Translations under genes and position numbers: made by a program
Notes under the pieces: generated by a model
What the model saw: the letters and a program-made list of their open reading frames with translations, nothing else
Databases searched by the model: none
Told to the model about the DNA's origin: nothing
In this document: positions 42,001-50,094 of the stretch, in pieces
Layout of the letters: the number at the start of each line of letters is the position of its first letter
Position numbering within the stretch: the stretch's first letter is position 1
Assembly (NCBI GenBank): GCA_934456365.1
Contig: CAKSHC010000002.1
Location: 124,001-188,000, forward strand
DNA: 64,000 bases
From: an uncultured Eubacteriales bacterium
Lineage (GTDB): Bacteria > Bacillota > Clostridia > Oscillospirales > UMGS1783
Reading direction: 5' to 3'

Positions 42001-42401
42001 ACACGCTGGTCATCCTTTACAGCGACGGCGAGTGCAGCACGACCTTTACGGTCAAAGCCAACACCCCGCACGATCACCTCTTCGGCGAGGACTGGAAGGC
42101 CGACGGTGAGAACCACTGGCACGCATGCGAATGCGGCGAGGTGGCCGATAAGGCGGCGCATACCTTCGTTTGGAAGATCGACCGGGAGGCGACCGAGCAG
42201 GAAACCGGCCTCAAGCATGAGGAATGCTCGATCTGCGGCGCCAAGCGCAATGAGAACACCGTGATCGACAAGCTGGCGGGCGGCGGCGAAACGCCTCCGA
42301 ACCCCAACACCGGGGATACCCGGATCTGCCTGTGGGTGGCGTTGAGCCTGATTGCCGGTGCGTCGGTTGTGCTTTTCCAAAAGAAAAAGGAAAATCGATA
42401 A
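39018..42401 (+). CDS. Large cell-wall-anchored beta-helix repeat protein
   Basis: A 1127-residue surface protein. The signal peptide ends near VTVQAAE (about residue 22). Two related halves follow, each opened by an HCxCxxxxLSxxGHxH motif (about 33 and 548). They are filled with repeats of the type GGxISGNxAxxGGGVxV, expected to coil as right-handed parallel beta-helices. A Cys/His-rich module (HWHACECGEV ... CSICGAKRN, about 1020-1080) precedes an NPNTG sorting motif, a hydrophobic helix and a KKKENR tail. It is probably an adhesin or glycan-binding protein; no polysaccharide lyase catalytic motif is evident. AGGAGG precedes the ATG. Confidence 0.88.
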   Translation: MKKKLFALLLSLVMVAALLPVTVQAAETAHANHCECGTEKLSYGGHAHTAGIEWREISSLNQINRDGYFYLTDTSTRLNSWTCAYNATVCLNGHDIILVGDDTGITVNSGKTLTITDCREPMGTITHAMKSEEQKYQGRAITVNGSLVLYNGAISGNEAEASGAGVAVYQGGSFVMRGGKISENKTSAWSSGGGVFIRKGEFTMTGGVIEKNYAQGSGGGVYNVAGTILLDSSATIRENEANYESGTSSGGGVANYHGSFTMQGGTIANNRCGGNGGGGVSIQAEYGNGFTTNSTFNMTGGIIAANTSSMYGGGLGLYAGQSVHTIANIRGTAQIYDNKAQSGGGVAVNGGAMLYLSENAAISSNKTGDSVRRGNGGGVFLTTPGGYSGYGYFMMLGGTISDNTAQRGGGVFAPAGTTFEMQGGTITGNKAADGGGVYAQSDKIVLRYTPQIIGNQDKEDGSVSNLFFYYGNGSNAVVPISAGDLMDGASIGVSLWDGATYPAILTRDAVNKDYFFADKDAYEVAKAADGTLILQERTTPPAEHKHCVCATGELSADGHTHNKEQVWTPVSDLSEITGAGYYYLTKNIVLEQYVSTDNSYSCYGWVAPDGAALCLNGYSITMKNPAEADVDKTQEENKYYDGYVDVIQVEGTFTLTDCKPAAQQGTITHGQDASGTTYNGRGVHVEGGVFNQFGGKISGNTTAYDVGGAGVAVERGSDRETKGAYNLYGGEISGNTGKNGGGVSVFGGIFRMFGGRIVDNTADHMIHEEFYGKGGGVYVGWTSEFEMLGGEISGNSANKIGAGVYLTAYAKQGATVYFSGGTATFKVSGGAVVENNRANGALNNVYLASATSDFDAVQSTITIAGALTGRIGVTAGKAPGLIATGAAANTDYSGILLSDNADYSIIHNPGDATQLWLSDGAPLPPVYRIVEGANGSWKQESEGGLTFRADGDVSKFAGVTVDGDRLDAGNYEVASDATAVTLKPEYLASLEIGEHTLVILYSDGECSTTFTVKANTPHDHLFGEDWKADGENHWHACECGEVADKAAHTFVWKIDREATEQETGLKHEECSICGAKRNENTVIDKLAGGGETPPNPNTGDTRICLWVALSLIAGASVVLFQKKKENR

Positions 42402-42409
42402 AGAAAAGG

Positions 42410-42438
42410 GGCGGCTATCCGAGATAGCCGCCTTTTTT
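42410..42438 (+). terminator. Terminator of the beta-helix gene
   Basis: A 10-bp stem GGCGGCTATC (42410-42419) with 42423-42432, then six T. Confidence 0.9.
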
Positions 42439-42500
42439 ATGCGCTTTTTCGGCGGCGGGACTTACGACAGGAATATCCGCTTCGGGATTTCGCGAAATGG

Positions 42501-42532
42501 AAAAAAGAAAGCAGAGCGATGCTCTGCTTTCT
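42501..42532 (-). terminator. Terminator of the 13-gene minus-strand operon
   Basis: A 12-bp stem (42506-42517 with 42521-42532, loop GAT). On the minus strand a T run follows (42501-42506). It lies 16 b after the last stop of the operon. Confidence 0.85.
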
Positions 42533-42547
42533 TTTTAGAAAGGAAAT

Positions 42548-42730
42548 TTAAGATACGGATTTTTTCTTCGGGCGGGAATGCAGCTTGCGGTAGGCCTTAT
42601 CGCAGGGATTTTCCAGCGATTTATCGCACTTTTCGCAGTAGTCGAAGCTGCCGCAGGCGTCTTTTCCCTCCTTTTCGCTTTTGAGCCATTTGGCCTTGTC
42701 GAGGGTTTGCTGCCGTTTGGTGATTGCCAT
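42548..42730 (-). CDS. Small Cys-rich protein
   Basis: A 60-residue basic protein with four cysteines (about residues 26, 32, 35, 43) in the pattern DACGSFDYCEKCDKSLENPC, which could hold a zinc or iron-sulfur site. I do not recognise a named family. It starts 5 b after the mutY stop, with AAAGGA inside the mutY 3' end, and is the last gene of the long operon, followed by a terminator. Confidence 0.75.
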   Translation of the reverse strand: MAITKRQQTLDKAKWLKSEKEGKDACGSFDYCEKCDKSLENPCDKAYRKLHSRPKKKSVS

Positions 42731-42735
42731 TGCTC

Positions 42736-43788
42736 TCAGTCCTTTCCTTTTTTTTCCATTTTACCACGATCCCCGGGGCTTGTCAAGGCGGCGGGGAGAT
42801 AGGGGCGAAAGGCGGAAGGGAGGGCATAGCGGGTTTCGAGCTCCTGCGGGGAGGCCCAGACAAGGCCGGGCAGCTCGGGCGGCTCGGAAAGCTCGTAGCC
42901 CTGCATGCGCCATTCCACATGGGAAAAGAGATGCTTGGCGGGGCCGAGGCTTTGGGCGCCGGGAAGGGAATCGGCCGGGACAAAGCCGGGGAGCATGGGA
43001 AACTGCCAAAGCCCGGCAAGCAGGCCGGAATCCGGCCTTTTTTGCAGGGCGATGAGCCCCTTGCGGCGGCAAATCAGAACCGTCCATTCCTCGACGCGGC
43101 GCTCTTTCTTTTTGCGGGGAAGGGGATAGGCGCTTTGGGCCTCTTCGGCAAAGGCCCGGCAATGGGCTTGCAGGGGGCAGAGAGCGCAGCGGGGGACGCC
43201 GTTTGGCAGGCAGAGCACCTCGCCCAGCTCCATCAGCCCTTCGGTGAGGATTCTGGCGCTTTCGCCGGGGCGATAGAGGGGCAGGAGCCATTCGCGCGCC
43301 GTTTTGCGGGTTTTGGGATCGCCTCCGTCGAGGGGGAGGGCAAGCAGGCGGGCGAGGACGCGAACGACGTTGCCGTCTACCGCCGGTTCGGGGCGGAGGA
43401 AGGCGATGGAGGCGATGGCGCCGGCGGTGTAGTCGCCCACGCCGGGGAGGTCGAGAAGCTCCCGGCGCGACGAGGGCATATTCCCTCCGAAGCGCTCGAC
43501 GATCACGCGGGCGGCTTTTTGCAGGTTGCGGGCGCGGGAATAATAGCCGAGGCCTTCCCAGAGCTTGAGCAGGTCTTCCTCGCGGACTTCGGCGAGCGCG
43601 GGGATATCCGGCAAAGCGGCGAGGAAGCGCTCGTAGGTGGAGATGGCGGCCTCGATGCGGGTTTGCTGGAGCATGATCTCACTGATCCAGACGTGGTAAG
43701 GCGAAGGGTCGGCTCGCCAGGGGAGGGGGCGGCCGTTTTGCTCAAACCAGGGGATCAGCTTTTCGGGGAGAAAGGAGAGATCGGGCAT
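42736..43788 (-). CDS. mutY: Adenine DNA glycosylase MutY
   Basis: MutY removes adenine mispaired with 8-oxoguanine. The 350-residue protein has catalytic Glu37 in SEIMLQQTR, the helix-hairpin-helix LPGVGDYTAGAIASIAF (about 114-130), catalytic Asp138 in PAVDGNV, four iron-sulfur Cys (193, 201, 204, 210; C-x7-C-x2-C-x5-C) and a C-terminal NUDIX-like lesion-recognition domain (about 230-340). It starts 1 b after mnmM, so it is part of the same operon, though its job seems unrelated to acyl chemistry. Confidence 0.95.
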   Translation of the reverse strand: MPDLSFLPEKLIPWFEQNGRPLPWRADPSPYHVWISEIMLQQTRIEAAISTYERFLAALPDIPALAEVREEDLLKLWEGLGYYSRARNLQKAARVIVERFGGNMPSSRRELLDLPGVGDYTAGAIASIAFLRPEPAVDGNVVRVLARLLALPLDGGDPKTRKTAREWLLPLYRPGESARILTEGLMELGEVLCLPNGVPRCALCPLQAHCRAFAEEAQSAYPLPRKKKERRVEEWTVLICRRKGLIALQKRPDSGLLAGLWQFPMLPGFVPADSLPGAQSLGPAKHLFSHVEWRMQGYELSEPPELPGLVWASPQELETRYALPSAFRPYLPAALTSPGDRGKMEKKGKD

Positions 43789-43789
43789 A

Positions 43790-44344
43790 TCAGCTCTCCT
43801 TTTTTTCGATCAGAAAGAAGAAGGGGGCCGCGGGGGAATTGACGATGCGCACCAGGGTGGCGCAGAAGGCGAAGCGGCTGAGGGCGGAGAGCTCTTGGCG
43901 GATGAGCTCGCCCTCGGCGGCTCCCTCGGGGTGCCCGGGATAGACGGCCACCAGCAGCGCTCCGCCGGGGGCGAGGAGCTCCAGGGCGGCGCGGATGGCG
44001 GGCAGGGTGCTTTCGCGGCGGGTGGTCACGCTTTTATCGCCGCCCGGGAGCCAGCCGAGGTTGAAGAGCCCGGCGGCGATCGGCTCGGGGATATGGGCTT
44101 TGGCGTTGGCGTGGGAATCGTGGATCAGGGTGACGTTTTCGCGGCCATGCTCTTTTAAGAGGGCGGCCGTTTTGGAGAGGGCCTGGTCCTGGATATCGAA
44201 GGCATAGACGCGCCCGGTTTCGCCGACCTGCTCGGAGAGCCAGAGGGTGTCGTGGCCGTTGCCCATGGTGAAATCCGCGGCGGCGGCGCCGGGGAAGAGG
44301 TGCGGCGCGATCAGCGCTTTTTGGGTGGAGAGAAGATCGATCAT
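43790..44344 (-). CDS. mnmM: MnmM-type tRNA methyltransferase (YtqB family)
   Basis: A 184-residue SAM-dependent methyltransferase of the former rRNA_methylase/YtqB family, now assigned to the last methylation of mnm5s2U34 in tRNA of Firmicutes. The SAM site is ADFTMGNGHDTLWLSEQVG (about 23-41) and YAFDIQDQAL. FNLGWLPGGDKSVTTR (about 94-109) is the family-specific block. Its ATG overlaps the upstream hydrolase stop by 4 b and its stop lies 1 b before mutY. Confidence 0.87.
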   Translation of the reverse strand: MIDLLSTQKALIAPHLFPGAAAADFTMGNGHDTLWLSEQVGETGRVYAFDIQDQALSKTAALLKEHGRENVTLIHDSHANAKAHIPEPIAAGLFNLGWLPGGDKSVTTRRESTLPAIRAALELLAPGGALLVAVYPGHPEGAAEGELIRQELSALSRFAFCATLVRIVNSPAAPFFFLIEKKES

Positions 44345-45303
44345 TCTCTTACCTCGCTTTGCGGGAAGCGGGATTCGGTGAACTCGCGCAGGGCCCCGTC
44401 GTAGCGCGCGGGATCGGTCACGCGCAGGTGGGAATGCTTGCCGTGGGGGAACCAGACGACCATTTTATCGCTCTTTGTGCGGGCGATGATCTGTTCGGCG
44501 CGCTCGGGGAGGGAGAACACGTCTTCCCGGCTGTGGAGGAAGAGGATGGGGACTTTCAGGCGGGGCACAGAATAGTAGGGCCCGTGGGTGAAGGGATTTT
44601 TCCCGCTGTGGAGGAAGAGGAGGAACATGCATTCCTGCAGAACGGGGAAGGTGGGCTTATGGAGCTGCTTCATGTGGGTGCGGAAGGTTTCGGCGAAGGT
44701 GGTGAAGGCCCCGTCGGCGATCACGCCGTCCACGCAGCCCGGGCAGGCCGGATCGGTTGCGGCATAGAGGGCGGTGGCGCTGCCGATGCAGACGCCGTGG
44801 AGCAGCACGCGCTGGCCCATTTTTTCCAGAAGGCGAAGCCAGGCGAGAACGTCGCGGTACTCGCGCAGGCCGACGGTATTGTATTTCCCGTCGCTTTTGC
44901 CGTGGGCGCGCCCGTCGATGACCAGCACGTTATAGCCGAGGGCTTTGTAGGGGATGGCGAAGTAGTAGGAATAGGTGAGGGCTTCGGCGCGGCCGGAGAG
45001 GAGAAAGACGGTGCGGGGAAAGCCGAAGTCGAACCATTCGCCGTAGAGGTTGAAGCCGTCGTTTTGGATGTGCAGATCGGTTTTATGGGCGGCGTTTTGG
45101 GCACCCCAGGCCATGCCTTCATTGAACATGCGCACAGCCTCGGGATCCTCGGGGAAGGAGCAGACGCCGCGCGCCCAGTCGCTTTTCGAGCGGCGCACGA
45201 GCTGGCGGCGGTAAACGTCGGCTGCGAGGGGGAAGGTGAAGCAGAAAAGCCCCACCACCGATAGGGCCAGAAGGCCCAGCAAGATCCAGAAAATCAGCTC
45301 CAT
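44341..45303 (-). CDS. Membrane-anchored alpha/beta hydrolase with Cys in the nucleophile position
   Basis: A 320-residue alpha/beta hydrolase with one N-terminal membrane helix (about residues 4-28). Family features are VFLLSGRAEALTYSYY, NVLVIDGRAHGKSDG (about 132-146) and late Asp and His in FLHSREDVFS and FPHGKHSHL. The nucleophile elbow reads LHGVCIGSAT (about 171-180), so the usual Ser of GxSxG is Cys. Cys nucleophiles are known in dienelactone hydrolases; activity could otherwise be lost or altered. It lies 10 b after fakA in the acyl operon and may be a lipase, thioesterase or acyltransferase. Confidence 0.82.
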   Translation of the reverse strand: MELIFWILLGLLALSVVGLFCFTFPLAADVYRRQLVRRSKSDWARGVCSFPEDPEAVRMFNEGMAWGAQNAAHKTDLHIQNDGFNLYGEWFDFGFPRTVFLLSGRAEALTYSYYFAIPYKALGYNVLVIDGRAHGKSDGKYNTVGLREYRDVLAWLRLLEKMGQRVLLHGVCIGSATALYAATDPACPGCVDGVIADGAFTTFAETFRTHMKQLHKPTFPVLQECMFLLFLHSGKNPFTHGPYYSVPRLKVPILFLHSREDVFSLPERAEQIIARTKSDKMVVWFPHGKHSHLRVTDPARYDGALREFTESRFPQSEVRE

Positions 45304-45313
45304 TGGCTTCTCC

Positions 45314-46882
45314 TTACGAGTGGGTCACGCCCACGATCAATTCATCCACATCCTGCCCGCCCCAGATCACACCGGTATCGGTGAGCGGGAAGGCTTCACG
45401 CAGCGTATCCTCCAGGGCATAGCAATCGTCGGCGTTCAGGGACTGGCCGTAGAACAGGACGGCCATTTCGCGATCCTTTTCGGGGATTTGAGAAAGAGCC
45501 CGGCAGAGGACCTCGCCGCGGTCTTCTCCGGCTGCGATCAGGCGGCGGTCCAGCAGGGCCACGCAGTCGCCCTCGCGGCAGGAAACGCCGCCGATCTCGG
45601 CTTGGCGCACGGCGCGGCACAGGCGCAGGGTGGCGACGCTTTCCATGCCGCGCTGCATGGCGGCAAACTGGATGGCGGGATCGGTTTCCTGCGGGACGAT
45701 CATGGAGAGGGCGAAGTAGCCCTCGACGAGCGAGCGGGTGGGCAGGATCCGCACGGTTTTCTTTTCGAAGAGCTCGGTGGCCTGCCGGGCGGCGGGGAGA
45801 AGGTCGGGATCGTTGGGGAGGACGATGATGGAATCGGCGTTGAGCGAGCGGTAGGCCTGGAGGAACTCCTCGGTGGAGGTGTTCATGGTTTGGCCGGCGT
45901 TGATCACGAGGTCGCAGCCGAGGGATTCGAAGGTTTCGAGAAACCCGTCGCCCTGGGCGGCGGCGACGAAGGCGATGGCCTTATGCTCGCGCGCCGGCTC
46001 GGCGGGGGAGGCGGCGGCTTCGTCCATATTTTCGATTTTGGCGTGGACGAAGGTGCCGTATTTTTCGGCCTTTTGGAAGACCTCGAGCGGTTTTTTGGTG
46101 TGGACGTGGACCTTCACCAGGTCCCCTTCGCGGATGGCGACGATGGAGCGGCCGAGCGTTTTCAGATAGTCGATAAAGGAATCGATGTCGAAGCTCAGGT
46201 CGCGCTCGGGCAGGCGCAGGAGAAATTCGGTGCAGAAGCCGTAGGGCTCCTCCTTCTGCGGGTAGTTGACGGCCGAGCGCACGCTTAAGAGCCCTTCCAC
46301 GCTGCCTTTGGAGAAGAGGGTGACCAGGCCCTGGCCGCCGCTGTCGACCACGCCGGCCTCCTTGAGGACGGGAAGCATTTCGGGGGTGCGGGAAAGGGTT
46401 TTGGCGCAGGCGTCGCGATAGATCGCCCAGAGCTCTTCGGCGGGAAGGCCCTCGCGAACGGCGGCCTGCGCCGCCCGGGCGCCTTCGCGCGAAACGGTGA
46501 GGATGGTGCCCTCGGTGGGGTTGACCACGGCGGCGGCCGCCTTTTCGGCGCCCCGGCGCAGGGCCTGGGCCAAGAGGGCGGCGTCGGCGCTTTCGTGGCC
46601 TTCAAATGCCTGCGCGATACCCTTAAAGAGCTGCGACAAAATGACGCCCGAATTGCCGCGCGCGCCGAGCAGCATGCCCAGCGAGAGCTCGGCGGCGTAT
46701 TGGCCGAGGTTTTCGTTGGAGCGGGCGCGGTTGAGCCCGTTTTCCACCGTCAGGCGCATATTGGTGCCGGTGTCGCCGTCGGACACCGGGAAAACGTTCA
46801 TGGCGTTGATGGCCGTTTCCTGATTTTTCAGATTTTGCCAGCCGACCCGCACGAGGGTCTCAAAGAATGTTCCGGTCAACAT
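45314..46882 (-). CDS. fakA: Fatty acid kinase FakA (DAK2/YloV family)
   Basis: FakA phosphorylates fatty acids presented by FakB, giving acyl phosphate for phospholipid synthesis. The 522-residue protein has the DAK2 kinase domain with the metal-binding VFPVSDGDTGTNM (about residues 30-42), the GMLLGARGNSGVILSQLFKG block (about 69-88) and GTILTVSREGA. A middle domain contains VDSGGQGLV and a C-terminal FakA-specific domain completes the fold. AAGGAG precedes the ATG. A FakB-type gene lies two genes upstream in the same operon, beyond the MFS gene. Confidence 0.93.
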   Translation of the reverse strand: MLTGTFFETLVRVGWQNLKNQETAINAMNVFPVSDGDTGTNMRLTVENGLNRARSNENLGQYAAELSLGMLLGARGNSGVILSQLFKGIAQAFEGHESADAALLAQALRRGAEKAAAAVVNPTEGTILTVSREGARAAQAAVREGLPAEELWAIYRDACAKTLSRTPEMLPVLKEAGVVDSGGQGLVTLFSKGSVEGLLSVRSAVNYPQKEEPYGFCTEFLLRLPERDLSFDIDSFIDYLKTLGRSIVAIREGDLVKVHVHTKKPLEVFQKAEKYGTFVHAKIENMDEAAASPAEPAREHKAIAFVAAAQGDGFLETFESLGCDLVINAGQTMNTSTEEFLQAYRSLNADSIIVLPNDPDLLPAARQATELFEKKTVRILPTRSLVEGYFALSMIVPQETDPAIQFAAMQRGMESVATLRLCRAVRQAEIGGVSCREGDCVALLDRRLIAAGEDRGEVLCRALSQIPEKDREMAVLFYGQSLNADDCYALEDTLREAFPLTDTGVIWGGQDVDELIVGVTHS

Positions 46883-46891
46883 GTAGTCTCC

Positions 46892-48223
46892 TTACTTCCG
46901 GTCTTTGCCGATGGCGTCGATCGACGCGGGCAAAAAGAGCGACAGGATCGCCGAAGCCACCGCAGCGGCGATCACGAGATAGGGCATGGCGAAGCTCAGG
47001 CCGGCGTTTTTCAGATTGATCCAGACCGGCCCGACGGCCACGGCGGTGGCCAGGCCGGAGAAGAGGCCCTGGACGGCGAAATACATGGCCGGGTGCGACA
47101 CGCCCTTATCCACGGCGTCGCGGTGGGCGAGCGCCGAGGGGATCACATAGCCGACCGAGAAGAAGCTGCCCACGCCGAAGGAGGCGCACAAAGCGCCCAG
47201 GCAGGCAATCGGCAGGCGCAGCGCCTGCGGCAGCGTTGCCGCCAGCGACATGGCGCACATGGCCACGATGAAGGTGCCGATCGAATAAAGATAGCCGACG
47301 CGGAAGCCGAATTTATGCACGATCTTGTTATAAAGCAAAAGGGTGAAGGGCACGGGGGCAAACACGCAGGCGGTGAGCACCGTGATCTGCCAGCCGACGA
47401 AAAGAAGGGTGCCGGAATAGTAGACGTTCTGGGCGGTGAGGAAAAGCTGAAGACAAAACTGCAGCGCGCAGTAGACGCCCATCCAGAGCCAGAAATGGCC
47501 GTTTTTGAAGGTGTATTTCAAGGATTCGATCATCCCGACCTGCTTTTCCACCGCAAGCTCCGGCTGATCCTTTTTGAGCGAGGAGGGCTCCTTGATGAGG
47601 AAGAGGGGGATGAGCATGGTGAGCACGAAGGGCAGGCAGATCAGGGCGATGGTGCGGATGTTGAGGTTGCCGACCAGCAGGGGGATCAGGGCATAGCCGA
47701 CCACGAAATAGATGATGTCGAAGGTGGATTTATAATTGGAAAGGCGCAGACGATCCTGCTCGTTGTCCACGATCTCGGAGAAGGTGGCATAATAGGTGAC
47801 CATCACCAAGGTGTAGGCGCTGTAGAAGAGGCAGAGCAGGAAGCCGAACCAGACGGTGTTGAGCAGGCTCTCGCCGTTGGTGAGGGGCAGGAGGAAGAGG
47901 AGGTAGGCCGCGATCATGGGGATCATACCCGCCACGATCGAGGGGCGGCGGCGGCCGAAACGTGAGCGCAGGTTGTCGGTCAGGCTGGCGAGGGGGATGT
48001 CGATCAGCCCGTCGACGATCTTGGCTACCAGCACCAGCACGCTCCAGATCCCGGCGACGACCAGCGTTTTATTGAGGTAGGTCCAGTTTTCGATGTTTTT
48101 GGAAAAGCCCTGGGTCATGAGCGCGTCGCAAAGGTAGGAGGTGACGATCAGGTTGAGAAGATTGACCCCGCAGCCGCTGGCGGCATAGAGAAAGAGGGTG
48201 GATTTTTTCTGAATGGTTTTCAT
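46892..48223 (-). CDS. MFS transporter, GPH-like
   Basis: A 443-residue membrane protein with twelve predicted helices. The IVDGLIDIPLASLTDNLRSRFGRRRP segment (about 67-92) is the loop typical of the glycoside-pentoside-hexuronide:cation symporter branch of the MFS. The substrate is unknown; its place between fakB and fakA, 4 and 9 b from them, suggests a lipid precursor, head group or acylated product rather than a sugar. That is inference from context. Confidence 0.85.
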   Translation of the reverse strand: MKTIQKKSTLFLYAASGCGVNLLNLIVTSYLCDALMTQGFSKNIENWTYLNKTLVVAGIWSVLVLVAKIVDGLIDIPLASLTDNLRSRFGRRRPSIVAGMIPMIAAYLLFLLPLTNGESLLNTVWFGFLLCLFYSAYTLVMVTYYATFSEIVDNEQDRLRLSNYKSTFDIIYFVVGYALIPLLVGNLNIRTIALICLPFVLTMLIPLFLIKEPSSLKKDQPELAVEKQVGMIESLKYTFKNGHFWLWMGVYCALQFCLQLFLTAQNVYYSGTLLFVGWQITVLTACVFAPVPFTLLLYNKIVHKFGFRVGYLYSIGTFIVAMCAMSLAATLPQALRLPIACLGALCASFGVGSFFSVGYVIPSALAHRDAVDKGVSHPAMYFAVQGLFSGLATAVAVGPVWINLKNAGLSFAMPYLVIAAAVASAILSLFLPASIDAIGKDRK

Positions 48224-48227
48224 CGGT

Positions 48228-49157
48228 TCATGCCTTTCCCAGAATATGATCGATCAAAGCCTTTTCTTCGGCGAGATCCTCGGAGATGGGCTTGCCGAAA
48301 TAATAGGCCGACATCAGCCCCGGGCCGACGTTGACTCCGTTGGCGGGGTAGACCTCGGTGAGCAGGATCTCTTTGGGAGCGAAGGTTTCGCGCACAAGCT
48401 CGACCAAAAGCTCGGCCTGCCTTTTCCGATCGGAATAGGCGATCACCACGATCTGCTCGGAGGGGTTTTCAATGGTTTTTTCCATATAGCGCAGGATGGC
48501 GTCGAGCCCGGCGCGCTCGCCCTTGGCCTTGCCCAAAACGGTGGTTTTGCCGCTCCGGTCGATCTCACCGAGAGGCTTGATGCCCACCAGTGTGCCAAAG
48601 AAGGCGGCACTGCCCGAAACGCGCCCTTTGCGGGCCACAAAGGTCAGATCGTCGAGCCAGCCCATCTGGTGGAAGCGGTCGCGGTTGGCGAGGAGCCAGG
48701 CGGCCGTTTCGTCAAGGCTTTCGCCGGCGGCGCGGTGGAGAGAGGCATGAATGGCCATCAGGCCGAAAAGGGAGGTGTAGCGTTTGGTATCCACGCAGAT
48801 CACCCGCCGTCCGGGGCAGGCGGCCATGGCTTCCTCGGCGCCCCGGCAGGCGAAATCGTAGGTGCCGGAAAGGCCGGAGGAGATGGTGAGGCAGAGCACA
48901 TCTTCGCCCTTTTTCAGATGCTCCTGAAAGGCGAGGGAGAATTCGGTGATGTTGGCCGGAGAGGTGGTATAGACGGCGTCTTTACGGCGCAGGGAGGCGT
49001 AGAAATCCTTCTGCGGCATGAAATCCCATTCGCAGCGGGAAGGGCGCTCGGTTTTATCGGGCAGGGTGATGTGTCCCGGGATCACCTCGATCCCGAATCT
49101 TTTCTGCAGCTCGGGGGAGAGGTCGCAGGTAACGTCGGCCAGGATGGTAAAAGACAT
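48228..49157 (-). CDS. fakB: DegV family fatty-acid-binding protein (FakB-like)
   Basis: FakB proteins bind one fatty acid and present it to FakA. The 309-residue product has the DegV features TSPANITEF (about 80), LTISSGLSGTYD (about 105-116), VARKGRVSGSAAFFGTLVGIKPL (about 170-192) and GPGLMSAYYFG. ATG at 49157 follows an AAAGGAG site; an in-frame upstream ATG at 49181 overlaps the hydrolase gene and is less supported. With fakA in the same operon, a fatty-acid kinase system is likely. Confidence 0.9.
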   Translation of the reverse strand: MSFTILADVTCDLSPELQKRFGIEVIPGHITLPDKTERPSRCEWDFMPQKDFYASLRRKDAVYTTSPANITEFSLAFQEHLKKGEDVLCLTISSGLSGTYDFACRGAEEAMAACPGRRVICVDTKRYTSLFGLMAIHASLHRAAGESLDETAAWLLANRDRFHQMGWLDDLTFVARKGRVSGSAAFFGTLVGIKPLGEIDRSGKTTVLGKAKGERAGLDAILRYMEKTIENPSEQIVVIAYSDRKRQAELLVELVRETFAPKEILLTEVYPANGVNVGPGLMSAYYFGKPISEDLAEEKALIDHILGKA

Positions 49158-49170
49158 GGCAAAGCTCCTT

Positions 49171-50094
49171 TCAGCAATCACAGCTTGTCAAAAATTCGGA
49201 GAGGGCCTTTTCCAGCGGCGCACCGCCGGACAGAAAGCCCACGGCATGACCCGAGGCGGGCGAAAGGAAGAGCTCCTTACGCGCGGCGCAGGCCCTGTAG
49301 TTTTGCAGGGTATCGTCCGGGGAAACGACCCGGTCGGTTTCGGTGTGGAGAAAAAAGGTCGGAGTCCGGCAGCGAGAGAAGGCCTGCACCGTATCGCCGC
49401 CGGCGAGGGATGCGTGGGCAAAGAGGCGGGCAAAGAAATCGATCCCGCGGGCGATCAGAGGGGCAAAGGGGCCGAAGACCGGGCGGGCCAGACGGGTGAT
49501 CTGCCGCAAGGGGGAGCGAAAGCCGCAGTCCACCATCAGAGCGTGCACGAAATCCGGCATTCGATCGGACAGGCGGGCAACGGTGTGGCCGCCCATGGAA
49601 AGGCCGCAGACCAGACAGGGCTCACCGCGGCGGCGGGCGGAGAGCTCGGTCAGCCAGCGGGCGAGGTCCTTTTCCTCGAGGGCTCCCAGGGTGATGCGGC
49701 GGCCGCCGCTTTCGCCGTGGCCGCGCTGCTCGATCATCAGGAGGTTGTAGCCGCGGCGGCGCAGGAAAAGCCCGAGTGAAGAAAAGTTGCTCAGATAAAA
49801 GGCCCGATAGCCATGGACAAAAAGCGCTGTGCGGGAAAAGCCGCCGTCGTAGAAATGGCCGACGAGGCGGGCGCCGTCCTGTGCCCGGATTTCCCATTTT
49901 TGGGAGGGGAGGGCGCGGAGCTGAGCCATATCCTCCTTGAGGCGGGCGGCATAAGGGGCGTAGTGGGTGCGCGAAAGATCCAGCTCGTCGAGCGGGGGAT
50001 CGGTGCCGCGGCGGGTGATCCGCTCAAAGAGAAAGAGGCAGATGGCAAAATAGATCAGAAGATTTCCCAGCAGGATCAGGAGAGCGATGGCCAT
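49171..50094 (-). CDS. Membrane-anchored alpha/beta hydrolase
   Basis: A 307-residue hydrolase with an N-terminal helix (about 2-22). The oxyanion region is TALFVHGYRAFY, then LLMIEQRGHGESGG (about 118-131) and the intact nucleophile elbow CGLSMGGHT (Ser about 161). Acid and base residues are in FLHTETDRVVSPDD and SGHAVGF. It is probably a lipase, esterase or thioesterase at the inner membrane face. The start overlaps the LRAT-PPTase gene by 19 b. It is related to the Cys-nucleophile hydrolase further downstream. Confidence 0.87.
   Translation of the reverse strand: MAIALLILLGNLLIYFAICLFLFERITRRGTDPPLDELDLSRTHYAPYAARLKEDMAQLRALPSQKWEIRAQDGARLVGHFYDGGFSRTALFVHGYRAFYLSNFSSLGLFLRRRGYNLLMIEQRGHGESGGRRITLGALEEKDLARWLTELSARRRGEPCLVCGLSMGGHTVARLSDRMPDFVHALMVDCGFRSPLRQITRLARPVFGPFAPLIARGIDFFARLFAHASLAGGDTVQAFSRCRTPTFFLHTETDRVVSPDDTLQNYRACAARKELFLSPASGHAVGFLSGGAPLEKALSEFLTSCDC

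Noticed and set aside
39342..42380. Very long open frame on the minus strand opposite the beta-helix gene
   Set aside because: Its composition (Ala, Arg, His, Gly rich), lack of a ribosome site and full overlap with a clear secreted protein show it is a shadow of GC-rich codon use.
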